Shown piece by piece: positions 35,267 through 45,403 of a stretch of DNA of 64,000 nt. Below the pieces are notes generated by a model. It ran no database searches. It saw only the letters and a list, made by a program, of their open reading frames with translations, and was not told where the DNA came from. The stretch spans positions 620,001 through 684,000 of the forward strand of contig JAMQCR010000002.1 in assembly GCA_023702235.1 (NCBI GenBank), written 5' to 3'. The position numbers and the translations under genes are program-made. Positions within the stretch are counted from its first letter, which is position 1. Every line of letters starts with the position of its first letter. Source of the DNA: Neobacillus pocheonensis (GTDB taxonomy: Bacteria; Bacillota; Bacilli; Bacillales; Cytobacillaceae).

Positions 35267-36187
35267 TTGCTAGAAGAATATATTAAGAGTCTTGAAAAGC
35301 AGGATAAGTCCCCGAAAACTATTATTTCCTATCGGAATGATATCCTTATTTTTATGGATGATTTACATATAAAACCAAATGAATTTGTGACGTCAACAGA
35401 TGTAAAAAAATGGATCAATGGTATGTTACATCCAGACGATGGAAAGCCTTTGGCTTTGGCCATCACGACGATTAATCGTCGTTTAAATGCTTTACGCAGT
35501 TTTTATTCATGGGCTCAAAAAAATCAAAAGCTACAGCATAATCCAATGGAAGAAATTCAGGACATCAAGTCGGCCGATGAAGATCAAGAAAAAATCATGT
35601 GGCTCACAGAGGAAGAATTTGAAGACTTATTAAATCGTGTCAGAAAGACCCCGGTTAAAAGCAGGGGAGTGGATCCTGAAGAAAAGTACCGGCGTGATCG
35701 GGGGATCATTTATTTGTTGACGTACGCTGGTTTACGGGTAGATGAACTTTCCAATTTAAAGTTAACCGATCTTGACATGGAGTTAAAACGAATTCGAATT
35801 TTGGGGAAAGGAAGAAAGCTTCGGACGATGCCGATGTCAAACACCTTGTGGCAGGAACTGTACGATTGGTTACTCTTTCGAGCAGAAATGGCAAAAAAGA
35901 AAGAGCATGTAGCAGAGTCGCCATTCGTGTTCTATAGCCAGCGGTCCCCAAAATTTACGGTTCGTGGAATCCAGACGATGATTGAAAGCTATAGTTTACC
36001 ACAGAAAAAATTGACGCCTCATATGTTCAGGCATACATTCTGTAAATGGATGCTAAAAGCAAACAATAATGACATTGAAAAGGTGAGGAGACTTGCCGGT
36101 CATAGCAACATTTCAACCACGGCTCGATATTTAAAAGATTCCTATAGTGATTTGGCAGATGCTGTGGAAGCTATGCCGAAATTTTAA
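35267..36187 (+). CDS. Tyrosine recombinase (TnpI/Xer-like)
   Basis: 306 residues. The N-terminal SAM-like domain contains SPKTIISYRNDILIFMDDL. The catalytic domain has R (TYAGLRVDELSN), K (LGKGRKLRTM), HxxR (HMFRHTFCKWM), H (LAGHSNISTT) and the nucleophile Y (ARYLK). AAGAGGTGG is 8 nt before the TTG at 35267. Its size matches TnpI of Tn5401-type transposons, although XerC/D-like integrases are similar. A deleted copy lies at 58874-59215 in the same direction. No recognised att site is adjacent. Confidence 0.88.
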   Translation: MLEEYIKSLEKQDKSPKTIISYRNDILIFMDDLHIKPNEFVTSTDVKKWINGMLHPDDGKPLALAITTINRRLNALRSFYSWAQKNQKLQHNPMEEIQDIKSADEDQEKIMWLTEEEFEDLLNRVRKTPVKSRGVDPEEKYRRDRGIIYLLTYAGLRVDELSNLKLTDLDMELKRIRILGKGRKLRTMPMSNTLWQELYDWLLFRAEMAKKKEHVAESPFVFYSQRSPKFTVRGIQTMIESYSLPQKKLTPHMFRHTFCKWMLKANNNDIEKVRRLAGHSNISTTARYLKDSYSDLADAVEAMPKF

Positions 36188-36545
36188 TTATGAAGATCAT
36201 CTAAGAAGTAAGCAAACGGCATTAAACTAAATAGTACCAATATTATAGAAGAAACTCGTCAAAAATACACTTACTCATCATGGTCTAGACCCAAAAAAGT
36301 GGAAGTTAAAAAAAACCTGGGTGTAATTGTCCTGTAAAGGAAATTGCTCCCTTTTTCTTATGGGATGTTTTCTATTATCTATGTTGCTTGACATGGAGCC
36401 TCTCCACGCATGGTTCTCGCTCCAGGAAAACCAGCTTATTCTTAAACTGGCTTCACCGAATCAGGTTACCATGCGTTTACTCCATTTCAAGCTGTTCCAG
36501 AACGTTTACTCCAGTATTAGCTAAATAGGGACCAATTTCCTTTTC

Positions 36546-36653
36546 TTAAGCAGCGTTTTGGAGCCGAAAGTTGATTGGTGATTGCTTGCCTAGCTTCTTT
36601 TGCCTTCGTTCATTATTGTAAAACTTAATATATTCTACAATTCTTTGCTCTAA
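36546..36653 (-). pseudogene. IS3-family (IS150-like) transposase, C-terminal end
   Basis: The minus strand reads EQRIVEYIKFYNNERRQKK followed by LGKQSPINFR, the terminal motif of OrfB transposases (Y-I-x-F-Y-N-x-x-R...K-x-P). Only about 35 residues remain. The adjoining 36188-36545 has no recognisable gene. Confidence 0.7.
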
Positions 36654-36764
36654 TCATTTAAATTTAGATTCTCATAATTTTAAAAAATGGGGAAGCGAAA
36701 TCAAATAATTCCCATGCTGTAAGACGGACATTTAGTTACAATCACTCAGCAGAGGTCAGTCTTT

Positions 36765-37810
36765 TTATTTTATATCCGTTTTGGGCTTTTTAAGCCTAAG
36801 ATAGCGCTTATCATTCATAAACAGGCTCCAAAAGTAGACAAAGCCTGGAAACAAAATGGCGAATCCAACAATGTAGGTGATGAAAACCGCCCGAAAAGAA
36901 TTTGGGTCTGTAAAAGCTGAATGAATGGTAACATCTGGATAGACTATGTATGGCAAATGGGCGCGTCCGTAAACATAGCTTGCTGTCATATATTGAAGCG
37001 TAACCGCAATAACTGAGAGACGTGGCATCCCTTTGTATCCCGGTTTAAAGGAAGGAAGAATTAGACCAATACCCCCTAAAAGAAAAAGGAATAAGGATAA
37101 AAACAAAATGGGCAAATTTTGCATCATTTTATCATAAATCCAGTTGCTTTCATTTTTTAATGTAAACATTATTAAAAAAGCTGTTATTAGAGACACAGGT
37201 CCCATAATAAGGGCATCCCGGCGGTAAGTATTATAGGCCTCTTTTTCATTGGAAGCCTTGGAGTAATCTGCCAATAACAGTGATGAAAGAAAAAGCGTAC
37301 TGGAAATCGCAAACGCCATAAAGGCATATTCATTTTTGCTTGAAAACAACCTGGCTAGATTAAGTTGATTCCCGCCATTTGAGAAATCTACAAAATTTCC
37401 ATGGGTGATGGGCAGAACACTGATAAGCAAGCCCGGAATTAAAATTCCGCATAACCCGGAGATATAAGTGAGTGGTTTTTTATATTCTTCAGCAATATGG
37501 AAAAAACCAGGAAAGCGCTTCTGACTGTCAATAAAAGCAAAATGATGCTGCCGGGAATCAACAAAACAGTGCCAAGTGTATAGGCGGCTTTAGGAAATAA
37601 ACTGTAAATTGCAACAACTAAAGCGACGATAAAAGTATTTGTCACTTCCCATGTAGGGGAAAGATAGCGATTGGCTATATTCGTCGCTCTTGTTTTTGTT
37701 TTATTGATGTAAATCATCGACCAAAATCCGGCGCCAAAGTCCATAGTCGCCATTATAGAATAAATAAACACAAAACCCCATAATATCGTTATCGCCAGGT
37801 AAACATCCAT
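36765..37810 (-). pseudogene. cydB: Cytochrome bd oxidase subunit II, one frameshift
   Basis: MDVYLAITILWGFVFIYSI and MDFGAGFWSMIY start the protein; the frame ends near 37440, and the second part begins at SVLPITHGNFVDFSNGG. The two join (FHIAEEYKKPLTYISGLCG) if one T is added to the run at 37501-37506 (complement AAAAAA). Corrected length is about 348 residues. It starts directly after the cydA stop (TAGATG) with GGAGGAAA as ribosome site. With CydA it reduces O2 with quinol. The lesion is probably a homopolymer error. Confidence 0.85.
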
Positions 37811-39181
37811 CTATTTTCCTCCTAAAGAATTGGATCCCGAAAGTGAAGCATTTTTTTGCTCCGTACGGTTGATATCTTCAAGGACTGTATTCCTTTTAAA
37901 ATAATATAAAAGAACTAATACAGCCGAGATGGCTAACACCATATAGATCGCCACAAACAAAATAAACAGAATTCCAAGATTTCCAGCCGTTGTGACGGAG
38001 TCAGCTGTGGAAAGCTTATGATAAATCGTCCAAGGCTGTCTTCCTGTGCAGGCAAAAATCCAGCCAAATTCGATGCCTAAAATGGAAAGCGGCCAGGCCA
38101 CATAGATCCACAACAGCCAATTAGGAAAGCGTTCCTTTTTTAATACTTTGTTCCAAAAAAATCCGATGACTGCAATTAAAAGTAGTAACATGCCAATACC
38201 CACCATGGCATTAAAAAGGGTATGGATGAATAAGGGCGGCCAATATTTTTGTGGAAAATCATTAAGGCCTTTCACAACTGTATCAAAACGATTTCCAGCC
38301 AGAAAGCTGAGCGCCCAAGGCACCTCAATATCCCATTTTACCGATTCTGTTTTCACGTCCGTATACCCGCCAATAGATAGTGGTGCATATGCTTGGGTCT
38401 TAAACAACCCTTCCGCCCCTGCTAGTTTTTCCGGCTGATACTTATAGAGAGATTGAGCTGTTTCATGTCCGCTTAATGCGGTGAATAGGGAGAATAGCCC
38501 TCCTACAATAAGACCGACCATAAGCGCTTTTTGGTGGAACTTGTATACTCTTGTTCCGTATTCGCTTTTCAGCATCTTAAAGGCTGCTACCATAGCAACA
38601 ATAAACCCTCCAACAATATAAGCAGAGACAGCCACATGTAATGCGTTAATGCCAAAGCTGGGATTGAAAAACGCTGCCCATGGATCGACGTTCACAATTT
38701 TGCCATTTTTAATGTCAAATCCGGCAGGGGTTCCCTCAAAGGCGTGTACATTTGTGATTAAAACAGCTGATCCTAAACCGCCTAATGCCACGAAAAATAG
38801 ACTTACATTTCTCATCCAAGGTGAAATTCTGTCTGCAGCGTAAACATATATAGACATAAACAAAGCCTCTAAAAAAAACGCATAGATTTCAATTTGGAAA
38901 GGCAATGTCATAACGGTTCCAATGACTTTCATAAAACCAGGCCACAATAAGGTGATCTGAACCCCGGCAATGGTTCCGGTAGGAATACTAACCCCTAATA
39001 TAATCGCAAATGCCTTTGTCCATCTTTTGGCCATAATGGCATAGTCCTTATTGTTCGTTCTTTGATAAAGCAATTCGGCCGTCAATATCATCATTGGTAA
39101 ACCGACACCAATTGTGGCGAAAATGATATGAAATGCCATAGTAGTACCAAATAAAGATCGGGCAATAATTAAATGATCCAA
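37811..39181 (-). CDS. cydA: Cytochrome bd oxidase subunit I (YthA/CioA type)
   Basis: 456 residues with nine or so membrane helices. RSLFGTTMAFHIIFATIG contains the heme b595 His; GRQPWTIY is the conserved GRQPW motif, and the short Q loop places it with the cyanide-insensitive YthA/CioA group rather than E. coli CydA. AGGAGGAAACTAC precedes the TTG at 39181. It forms a two-gene operon with cydB. I see no clear Rex or Fnr site in the 350 bp upstream. Confidence 0.92.
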   Translation of the reverse strand: MDHLIIARSLFGTTMAFHIIFATIGVGLPMMILTAELLYQRTNNKDYAIMAKRWTKAFAIILGVSIPTGTIAGVQITLLWPGFMKVIGTVMTLPFQIEIYAFFLEALFMSIYVYAADRISPWMRNVSLFFVALGGLGSAVLITNVHAFEGTPAGFDIKNGKIVNVDPWAAFFNPSFGINALHVAVSAYIVGGFIVAMVAAFKMLKSEYGTRVYKFHQKALMVGLIVGGLFSLFTALSGHETAQSLYKYQPEKLAGAEGLFKTQAYAPLSIGGYTDVKTESVKWDIEVPWALSFLAGNRFDTVVKGLNDFPQKYWPPLFIHTLFNAMVGIGMLLLLIAVIGFFWNKVLKKERFPNWLLWIYVAWPLSILGIEFGWIFACTGRQPWTIYHKLSTADSVTTAGNLGILFILFVAIYMVLAISAVLVLLYYFKRNTVLEDINRTEQKNASLSGSNSLGGK

Positions 39182-39529
39182 GTAGTTTCCTCCTATGAGT
39201 TGATGAATAACACAATGGCGAGTTCAATTAATATTCTTTTATAAAAAACAAAAATTTATGCAATAATTTCCATAGGTTCCAAGGTTTATCCAAATAGCTT
39301 AGTGATGCTTTGTTTTGCATAAATACAAACAAAGAAACCCTCTCTTAATGAAATCACTTTTTGTATACGAACAAACATCTTGGAATAGTTAGGCGAACTA
39401 TAAAACGATCATTAGAAATTTCTGTAGATATTGTGAGCATGAAGCAATTAAATGGGAATAAAGTTACACTACATGGGGTCCAACAATTGATTGTACCCTT
39501 ATATTAAGGATGTAAGAGGGGGAGAAAGA
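39182..39529. other. Divergent intergenic region, cydA / Rieske oxygenase
   Basis: It holds both promoters. No operator matches a consensus that I know; TTTGTTTTGCATAAATACAAACAAA-like symmetry near 39309-39333 is loose. Confidence 0.3.
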
Positions 39530-40501
39530 GTGGGAGATAATATTAATCGTGTTTTCCCAGCAACTTGGTATGCGATAACTTTTTCTAAGGATGTTAAAAT
39601 GAAACCAGTTCGAAGAAAAGTAATTGGACGTGATCTAGTACTGTTTCGAAATAGCCAAGGCAAAATAAATGCGATTCACGCTTTTTGTCCTCATAGAGGA
39701 GCAGATTTATCTTTAGGTTGTGTAAAAAATGACACATTGATGTGTCACTACCATGGTTGGAAGTTTAACGGAGATGGAAAATGTTTGGACATTCCCTCTC
39801 AACGGCATAATCCTGTTCCAAAGTTTGCTCATACTATATCCTTTCCTATAAGAGAAGAAGCTGGAATCATTTGGGTCTATCCAGATCCCTATGTAAAGGA
39901 AATTCCTGAATTTCAAGTAATCCCAGATTTAAAGGATTCTAAATTTCGATTATCTCCTTATCAAGTGCATTGGAATGCTCACTTTACACGGGTGGTGGAA
40001 AGTGTATTAGACGTAGCACATCTTGGATTCGTACATAAGAAGACTATAGGAAGGAATTCAAAGGAAGAAATAACAGAGCTTGATTTTACACATGAGGGGG
40101 ATCTAATAATTATTCGGAATGGCGGTGGATTGCTAGAATATTGTTTCCCGCAGCAATGGATTCTCAAACCAGCCGATCGAACTAAAAATTCATTCATCAA
40201 TTATGTAACCTTCACACCTATTGATGAAGAGGAAACAATGATATTTGGGTATGCTGGACGGACGTTTGGGAGGAAAATTCCATTTATGGATGGGATTTTT
40301 TCGAAATATAGCCTCAAGGTGTTAGATGAAGATAAAACTGTCGTAGAAAGTCAACATCCAAGGCCTATCCCTGAAGCTCTTCGAATGGAGGCACATGTCT
40401 TTGCAGATGGACCACAAATTGCCTTTCGAAAACGGTGGTTTGATTTTCTTTCAGGGGAAGCAGATAAAATAAATCTTGATGAGCCTATCAGAGTGAATTA
40501 A
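39530..40501 (+). CDS. Rieske oxygenase alpha subunit
   Basis: 323 residues. The Rieske [2Fe-2S] ligands are CPHRGADLSLG (C-x-H) and CHYHGWKF (C-x2-H). The mononuclear iron site is D-V-A-H-L-G-F-V-H. The size and C-terminal domain resemble pheophorbide a oxygenase/vanillate demethylase-type enzymes. AGAGGGGGAG lies before the GTG at 39530; the longer frame from 39491 begins before this site. No ferredoxin reductase gene is nearby, so the electron donor and substrate are unknown. Confidence 0.85.
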   Translation: MGDNINRVFPATWYAITFSKDVKMKPVRRKVIGRDLVLFRNSQGKINAIHAFCPHRGADLSLGCVKNDTLMCHYHGWKFNGDGKCLDIPSQRHNPVPKFAHTISFPIREEAGIIWVYPDPYVKEIPEFQVIPDLKDSKFRLSPYQVHWNAHFTRVVESVLDVAHLGFVHKKTIGRNSKEEITELDFTHEGDLIIIRNGGGLLEYCFPQQWILKPADRTKNSFINYVTFTPIDEEETMIFGYAGRTFGRKIPFMDGIFSKYSLKVLDEDKTVVESQHPRPIPEALRMEAHVFADGPQIAFRKRWFDFLSGEADKINLDEPIRVN

Positions 40502-40848
40502 CAGCCTAACTTTATTGGAGAATCCTTAGGTCTGCTAATTTGAATTGAATTGGTTGAATATACTGGCGTTTAAAAGATATGGAAGATAGGTAAAAATTTT
40601 ACGATCACCATAAAATAGGGCAGATAGGGCAAGTTTAGCTTCGCGTTGGAAGAAAAACGCCTTGTGGAAGTGGATTCGTCAAATTCCCCTCCGGCGATAC
40701 AATCCCTGCTTGTTACTCTTAATGTATTTTAGCAAATTGGATTAAAGAAGTATTTTGTTAATAAAATGAAAAACTATAGAAACGCTTGTTAGCTCTAAGA
40801 AACTATAAGTATCCGGGGATTTATAATCCCCTGGCCTAAAATCATTTT
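40502..40848. other. Gap without a recognisable gene
   Basis: Non-coding; a short GC-richer stretch around 40640-40710 has no match in the window. Confidence 0.35.
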
Positions 40849-41208
40849 TTATTGTGGCATATTATTTAAATCATTCATTGTCTTTTGTACTAAAGTTACT
40901 GCTTGGCTCATGACTGCACCGCCACCGAATGCCGCCGTTACCCCTATTGCCTCTAAAATTTCTTTCTCAGAGCACCCTTGGTCCAGACATCCTTTTAAGT
41001 GGTAAATGATGCAGTATTCATCTTGAGAATAGATACTGACGCCAAGTGCTATTAATTGCTTTTCTTTCTTACTTAATGTTCCCTCCTGAAAACATACTTC
41101 TGTAAATTCATTATATGCTCTTGCTATATTTGGCATTTTTTGCGTAAAGATGCCAAGACCTTGTTTAAAATCAAATAATGAATCGTCTGATTGATTCTGT
41201 ATATCCAA
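40849..41208 (-). CDS. Carboxymuconolactone decarboxylase (AhpD-like) family protein
   Basis: 119 residues, all helical. LSKKEKQLIALGVSIYSQDEYCIIYHLKG and EKEILEAIGVTAAFGGGAVM are the CMD fold. Only the first Cys of the AhpD C-x-x-C pair is present in YCIIYH, so a disulfide-based peroxidase cycle is unlikely; many Bacillus members look like this. AAGGAGTG lies 8 nt before the TTG start at 41208. Confidence 0.85.
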   Translation of the reverse strand: MDIQNQSDDSLFDFKQGLGIFTQKMPNIARAYNEFTEVCFQEGTLSKKEKQLIALGVSIYSQDEYCIIYHLKGCLDQGCSEKEILEAIGVTAAFGGGAVMSQAVTLVQKTMNDLNNMPQ

Positions 41209-41249
41209 TCATTTCACTCCTTAAAGGTTACAACGAGTTTTTTGAGGGA

Positions 41250-41424
41250 TTAACGGCGATGTTCAATCAGGTCAATTGTTCCCAATAAGATGTGTGCTAA
41301 ACCAAAAACCGAATACTGTATTAGCCACCATTTTATTTGTTCCGCGTTGCTGTTTAAGAGCATAACCAGTTGCTGTTACCGCTGTACCTAACACAGTTGG
41401 GATCAGACCTTCTCTGATGTTCAA
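41250..41424 (-). pseudogene. Small conserved protein with one inserted T
   Basis: NIREGLIPTVLGTAVTATGYA then LKQQRGTNKMVANTVFGF is a conserved 57-residue glycine-rich two-helix protein of Bacillaceae of unknown function. The expected end GLAHILLGTIDLIEHRR is reached only if one T is removed from the run near 41310. GGGGGG before the TTG at 41424 could serve as ribosome site. Probably an intact gene with a sequence error. Confidence 0.55.
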
Positions 41425-41744
41425 TCTTTTTACCCCCCCACTTGTTTCGTCAAAAACAAACATCCACCAAGAATGTTCATTAATAGTTTGTTTAAAAAAA
41501 ACCTTTAGATACACGAGAAGATATTCCACCATAACCATCTAAAAAGGCAATGATTAAAAATCTTTAACCTTGTGAAGGATTCCAGTGAATACTTAGTTAG
41601 GTTATTGAAAATTATAAGGTATGGACAAAATTGATAAATAAGTATTCATTTTTAAACAGATTTTGCCCGATTAAACGATAATTAACCAATAATAATTTTT
41701 TTCAGTAACCAGTCGCTTTTATGTAGTAACAAAAAGCCCAATTT

Positions 41745-41821
41745 CTCAGCATTAAATTTGACAAATTGGGCTTTTTAATATTGTAATCTTTTTAAAATCC
41801 GCATTTTCCTGACTTTACCCC
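41745..41821. repeat. Tn3-like element end (right-facing) with hairpin
   Basis: Read from 41821 on the minus strand, GGGGTA is followed by GTCAGGAAAATGCGGATTT, identical over 19 bp to the Tn3-type repeats at 44114 and 49117, then diverges. A hairpin with AAAAAGCCCAATTT and AAATTGGGCTTTTT follows inward, as at 44168. It is an end of a related, now lost element; its interior would lie to the left. Confidence 0.55.
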
Positions 41822-42413
41822 TTAAGCGGCTAGGCTGCTTATTCGATTAAAAGAAAATTTAATGATATCGTTTAAAAATTTTAGCAGTGTGAGCGCTGGT
41901 TCCTAAGAATCAGTGCAATAGTACCATGGTATTGCTAGATTGGAAACTATACAAGTCTCATTGGAAGTCACTAAAGTAAGTATAAAAATCCTGACGCAGA
42001 GGAACCTAATGGGATTAAAGCTACAATTTTCAATCAAACGACTACAGAATTTGTATGGCGATTGAACGGGCGATTTTCCAAAATGGGAGCTTTCTAAGCC
42101 ATTGCCATAAAATTTTTCACGAATTGAGCACTTTTTGTGGACCAACCTTTTTGAGATGTTGCTTCCATTGCATTGATATGTGTTTTTTTTAATTTTCTTT
42201 AGGGGCATGTCACCATTTAATACTTGTACGGCGAAATTTTTAACTTTCTCATTATTCATTGATATAAAAGGAAAGCTAGACAACAGATTTTGTCCGTTTT
42301 TTGATTCTTCCTCCTACAACAAACGTATGTTTTATATATTCAATTCGATGTGTCTCATACGATCCCTGCAAACTATAAACTAAGATGGATTAAATGGAAA
42401 AGAGCAACACATT
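41822..42413. other. Gap: possible decayed coding DNA
   Basis: Minus-strand frames in 41903-42283 (for example NAMEATSQKGWSTKSAQFV) look partly coding but carry stops. I do not recognise a family. Confidence 0.3.
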
Positions 42414-43259
42414 ATGACAAAAAGCGTGTATGAAATCATTACAGAAAAAATCATCGAAAAATTAGAAAAGGTAGTTGTCCCATGGCGCAGGCCGTGGACC
42501 AATTCAAATGCGGTCAATTGGAAAACACAAAAACCATACCGCGGAATCAATATTTTTCTAGTGGATCCGGGAGAATATGCTTCAAAAAAACAGATCCTAG
42601 AGGCTGGGGGACGAATCAAAAAAGAAGAGTTGAAAAATTCCCATACTATTGTCTATTGGCTTTGGAAAGAGAAGGAAGACGAAGAAACAAAGGAGAAGAA
42701 GACTTTTGCCAAACCATTTTATTATCGAGTTTGGGAAATTAATAAACAGTGCATTGGTCTAGAAAGTAAAAGAAGGATTGAAACCTTTGACCATGACCCT
42801 ATCGAAAAAGCGGAGGAAATTGTTAAAGGATATATCAACGCACCAGATTACACGTTCAATTCAGGTAAGGCAGTCTATTACCCGACATGGGATAGAATCA
42901 ATTGCCCTCCACTAAAAGATTTTAAGGTACCAGAAGAATACTATTGCACCCTGTTGCATGAAATGGTTCACAGTACCGGTCACAAAAGTCGCCTAGCCCG
43001 CCCAGGTATTACGACAGAAGGCGTTGCTTTCGGAGATGAGGTCTATTCCAAAGAGGAATTAGTGGCAGAAATGGGTGCAGCGATGTTGTGCGGAGTAGCC
43101 GGAATTGATAACAGTACCATCGAAAATAGCGCAAGTTATATCGATTCATGGTTAAGAGCTTTGAAAAAAGAAAGCCGTTTAGTTTTACAAGCAGCTGCTC
43201 AAGCACAGAAAGCAGCAGATTATATCTTAGGAGAAACAAAGAATACAATCGAAAATTAA
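42414..43259 (+). CDS. ArdC-type antirestriction protein
   Basis: 281 residues. The N-terminal ssDNA-binding domain (VYEIITEKIIEKLEK, PWRRPW, RGINIFLV) is followed by a zincin-like metallopeptidase with HEMVHSTGH and the third ligand region EELVAEMGAAMLC. ArdC proteins travel on plasmids and conjugative elements and protect incoming DNA from restriction. It marks this stretch as plasmid- or ICE-derived. A weak ribosome site (GGAAAAGAG) lies upstream. Confidence 0.88.
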   Translation: MTKSVYEIITEKIIEKLEKVVVPWRRPWTNSNAVNWKTQKPYRGINIFLVDPGEYASKKQILEAGGRIKKEELKNSHTIVYWLWKEKEDEETKEKKTFAKPFYYRVWEINKQCIGLESKRRIETFDHDPIEKAEEIVKGYINAPDYTFNSGKAVYYPTWDRINCPPLKDFKVPEEYYCTLLHEMVHSTGHKSRLARPGITTEGVAFGDEVYSKEELVAEMGAAMLCGVAGIDNSTIENSASYIDSWLRALKKESRLVLQAAAQAQKAADYILGETKNTIEN

Positions 43260-43377
43260 ACATAAATGAACAGACAATCTTTAGTCCTTTTCCCCCGGCA
43301 GACAGGTCAGCTGGGGGAAGGATAGATCAAACATGTTGAAGTTAATCCAGTGTGTGCTAATAAAGGAGTGAAAGAAT

Positions 43378-43575
43378 ATGAAAGTTTTTCAAGTTGTTTA
43401 TTTTGCAAAAGGCTTACAAAGGGTATCGATTGTAGTGGCCAAAAACGAAGAACAGGAAGAAAAAGTGGTTTCTAAAGACTTTAATATGAATGATCATTTC
43501 GAATTAGATAGAATCAAAGAGTGTGAACTGACTGCGGAAAATATTATCCAAACCGAAGTGATAGAAATTATTTGA
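43378..43575 (+). CDS. Small hypothetical protein
   Basis: 65 residues, acidic, with AAAGGAG 8 nt before the ATG. It starts MKVFQVVYFAKGLQRVSIVV and ends in an amphipathic stretch. It lies 118 bp after the ArdC gene and probably shares its transcript. Family unknown; similar small proteins are common on Bacillus plasmids. Confidence 0.6.
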   Translation: MKVFQVVYFAKGLQRVSIVVAKNEEQEEKVVSKDFNMNDHFELDRIKECELTAENIIQTEVIEII

Positions 43576-43639
43576 TATAAATTACTAAGAACCAGGATTG
43601 TAAAGAGTACTTGTAATTTTATCAATATAAGACAAAAAC

Positions 43640-43662
43640 CACCGGCTAGAATCTAGCCGGTG
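43640..43662. terminator. 11-bp perfect hairpin
   Basis: CACCGGCTAGA and TCTAGCCGGTG pair almost without a loop. It may end the ArdC transcript, though no T run follows. 43663-43954 is otherwise empty. Confidence 0.45.
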
Positions 43663-43954
43663 AAGCACACGGATGGAGGAAAAAAACATTTGTTTTTTTC
43701 TTGATGAAAGCAGGCATCGAGCTGCTTGACGGTTGCTATGCAACCTAAAACCTTTGATAGGAGATTCGAGGAAAAGGAGATGTTTGGGACGGAGGCTTTG
43801 CTGAAAATCTTTAAGATTAAGAGACTAAAAGAATAAAAGATAAAGGAAAACAGCCATTTTCCGGCCTGGTGTACCTGTTCATAAAACGAATGGAGCAATG
43901 GATTTCTCATTGGGGTGGAAAGTTCAAAAAACAGGATTAAAGGAGAGGATCTGA

Positions 43955-44113
43955 TTGAAAACTTGTCCATATTGCGGCAGTCATATTGAAAGAATGGATC
44001 ATCAGTATTACTATTGTGATTTTTGCTGCATGAATATTGATATCAGGATTATTAAAGAAAATCATGAACGCCTAGAAGTCCGATTTCGTGATTTTGTTTT
44101 AACTGCCTATATA
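43955..44113 (+). pseudogene. Zinc-ribbon protein interrupted by the Tn3-type end
   Basis: GGAGAGGATCTGA precedes a TTG. KTCPYCGSHIERMDHQYYYC and FCC form a C-x2-C...C-x2-C ribbon. After about 53 codons the gene runs into the 38-bp terminal repeat at 44114, so the apparent C-terminus GVPSGKCGFTTL is transposon sequence. The original C-terminus is not found beyond 49154. Confidence 0.6.
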
Positions 44114-44151
44114 GGGGTACCGTCAGGAAAATGCGGATTTACAACGTTAAG
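44114..44151 (+). repeat. Left 38-bp terminal inverted repeat (Tn3 type)
   Basis: Begins GGGGTACCGTCAGG and ends ACAACGTTAAG. Tn3-family repeats are about 38 bp, start GGGG and usually end TAAG. Confidence 0.8.
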
Positions 44152-44167
44152 GAAATCCAAATATAAA

Positions 44168-44207
44168 AAGCCTAATTTCTCGATGTTTTAAGTGAGAAAT
44201 TAGGCTT
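44168..44207. terminator. Hairpin inside the left transposon end
   Basis: AAGCCTAATTTCTC and GAGAAATTAGGCTT pair over 14 bp. The same structure occurs next to the element end at 41745. Confidence 0.55.
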
Positions 44208-44321
44208 GAGTTAGTTCATTAAAGCGCCCGTTTGCTGAATAAGAAAAGAACGTTTCTTTGTCTGCCTAGTTTACATAATTCCCTTTAGGGTAGTTATTAT
44301 TTCTTTATCAAAAAGGCTGCA

Positions 44322-44507
44322 TTAAAACCTGAAAGATACCTCAGGATCTTTGGATCCATTCCCAGCCCTGTTCAGCAGTCTATAGCCTGTAAGCCAAACT
44401 GCCACCCCGGTCCCCCACAATATCAGGGCTGAGCCAAAACCGACAGATGTCCACCATACCATAATTTGATGATTCTCCCAGGTAACTCTTACAGGTAATG
44501 TTAGCAA
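44322..44507 (-). pseudogene. Membrane protein fragment
   Basis: VTWENHQIMVWWTSVGFGS and ALILWGTGVAVWLTGYRLL are one or two membrane segments followed by a short polar end. There is no ribosome site at the 5' side, and it is probably the C-terminus of a lost membrane protein. Family unknown. Confidence 0.3.
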
Positions 44508-44588
44508 TGTGATTGCCTAAATCAGACAAAGGAGTGAACCCGAAATATAATGGATCTTGACCTGGAAAAGGTACACTAGGGGAAAGAA

Positions 44589-45281
44589 ATGGGCACCTTC
44601 TGTTATCTTGATCATCGGACGACAGACATAAAGTTCAATATTATTGCTGATGTTCATGTTACACCCAGAAATGGTCACGATTCAGTTCCTTATCTTAATC
44701 GCTTGGACCGTCAAATTAATCGATTCGGATTTAAGGTTGAAGCTTTAGCACTTGATTCCGGTTATCTCACCAATCCCATTTGTAAGGGACTGTCTGACAG
44801 AAACATCTTTGGAGTTATTGCCCAAAGAAGATATCACCCAACTACTGGTTTATTTCCTAAATGGAGATTTACATACGATAATCAACGAGATTTATACCTT
44901 TGTCCAAACAACCAAGAATTACCCTACAAAACAACAACCCGTGAGGGTTATTAAGAATACAAATCGGATTCAAAGAAATGTGAGAATTGCCCACTGCTTT
45001 CTCAATGTACACGATCTAAAAATAAAGTAAAAGTAGTGACACGTCATGTTTGGGAGGAACACAAGGAAAAGGTAAGATTGAATCGCTTATCTAAATCGGG
45101 GAAAATACTATATAAGTTTAGAAAAGAAAAAGTGGAGGGAAGCTTCGCAGACTCAAAAGAGCTGCATGGGCTTCGCTACTGCTGGGTACGAGGATTAAAG
45201 AACGCAAGTGAGCAGGTTTTACTAACTGCAGCCTGCCTAAACATGAAAAAGATTGCCACTCACTTAGCCAAGTTAGGTTAA
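44589..45281 (+). pseudogene. IS1182-family transposase remnant
   Basis: Starting with CYLDHRTTDIKFNIIADVH, then GHDSVPYLNRLDRQINRFG, LALDSGY, LYLCPNNQELPYKTTTREG, CPLLSQCTRSKNK and EGSFADSKELHGLRY, it follows the DDE transposases of IS1182. The N-terminal third is missing and a TAA at 44952-44954 interrupts the frame. It lies inside the Tn3-bounded segment. Confidence 0.85.
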
Positions 45282-45403
45282 GTGTTGGGCAATCTTTTAT
45301 AACATGAATAAACCATTGAAAATAGGAAATATAAAAGAAAAACATAAAAGCCTGCCAAGAAAAAATACCCTTTTTTCGACAAGCTGAAAAGGCCAAGCCT
45401 CCT

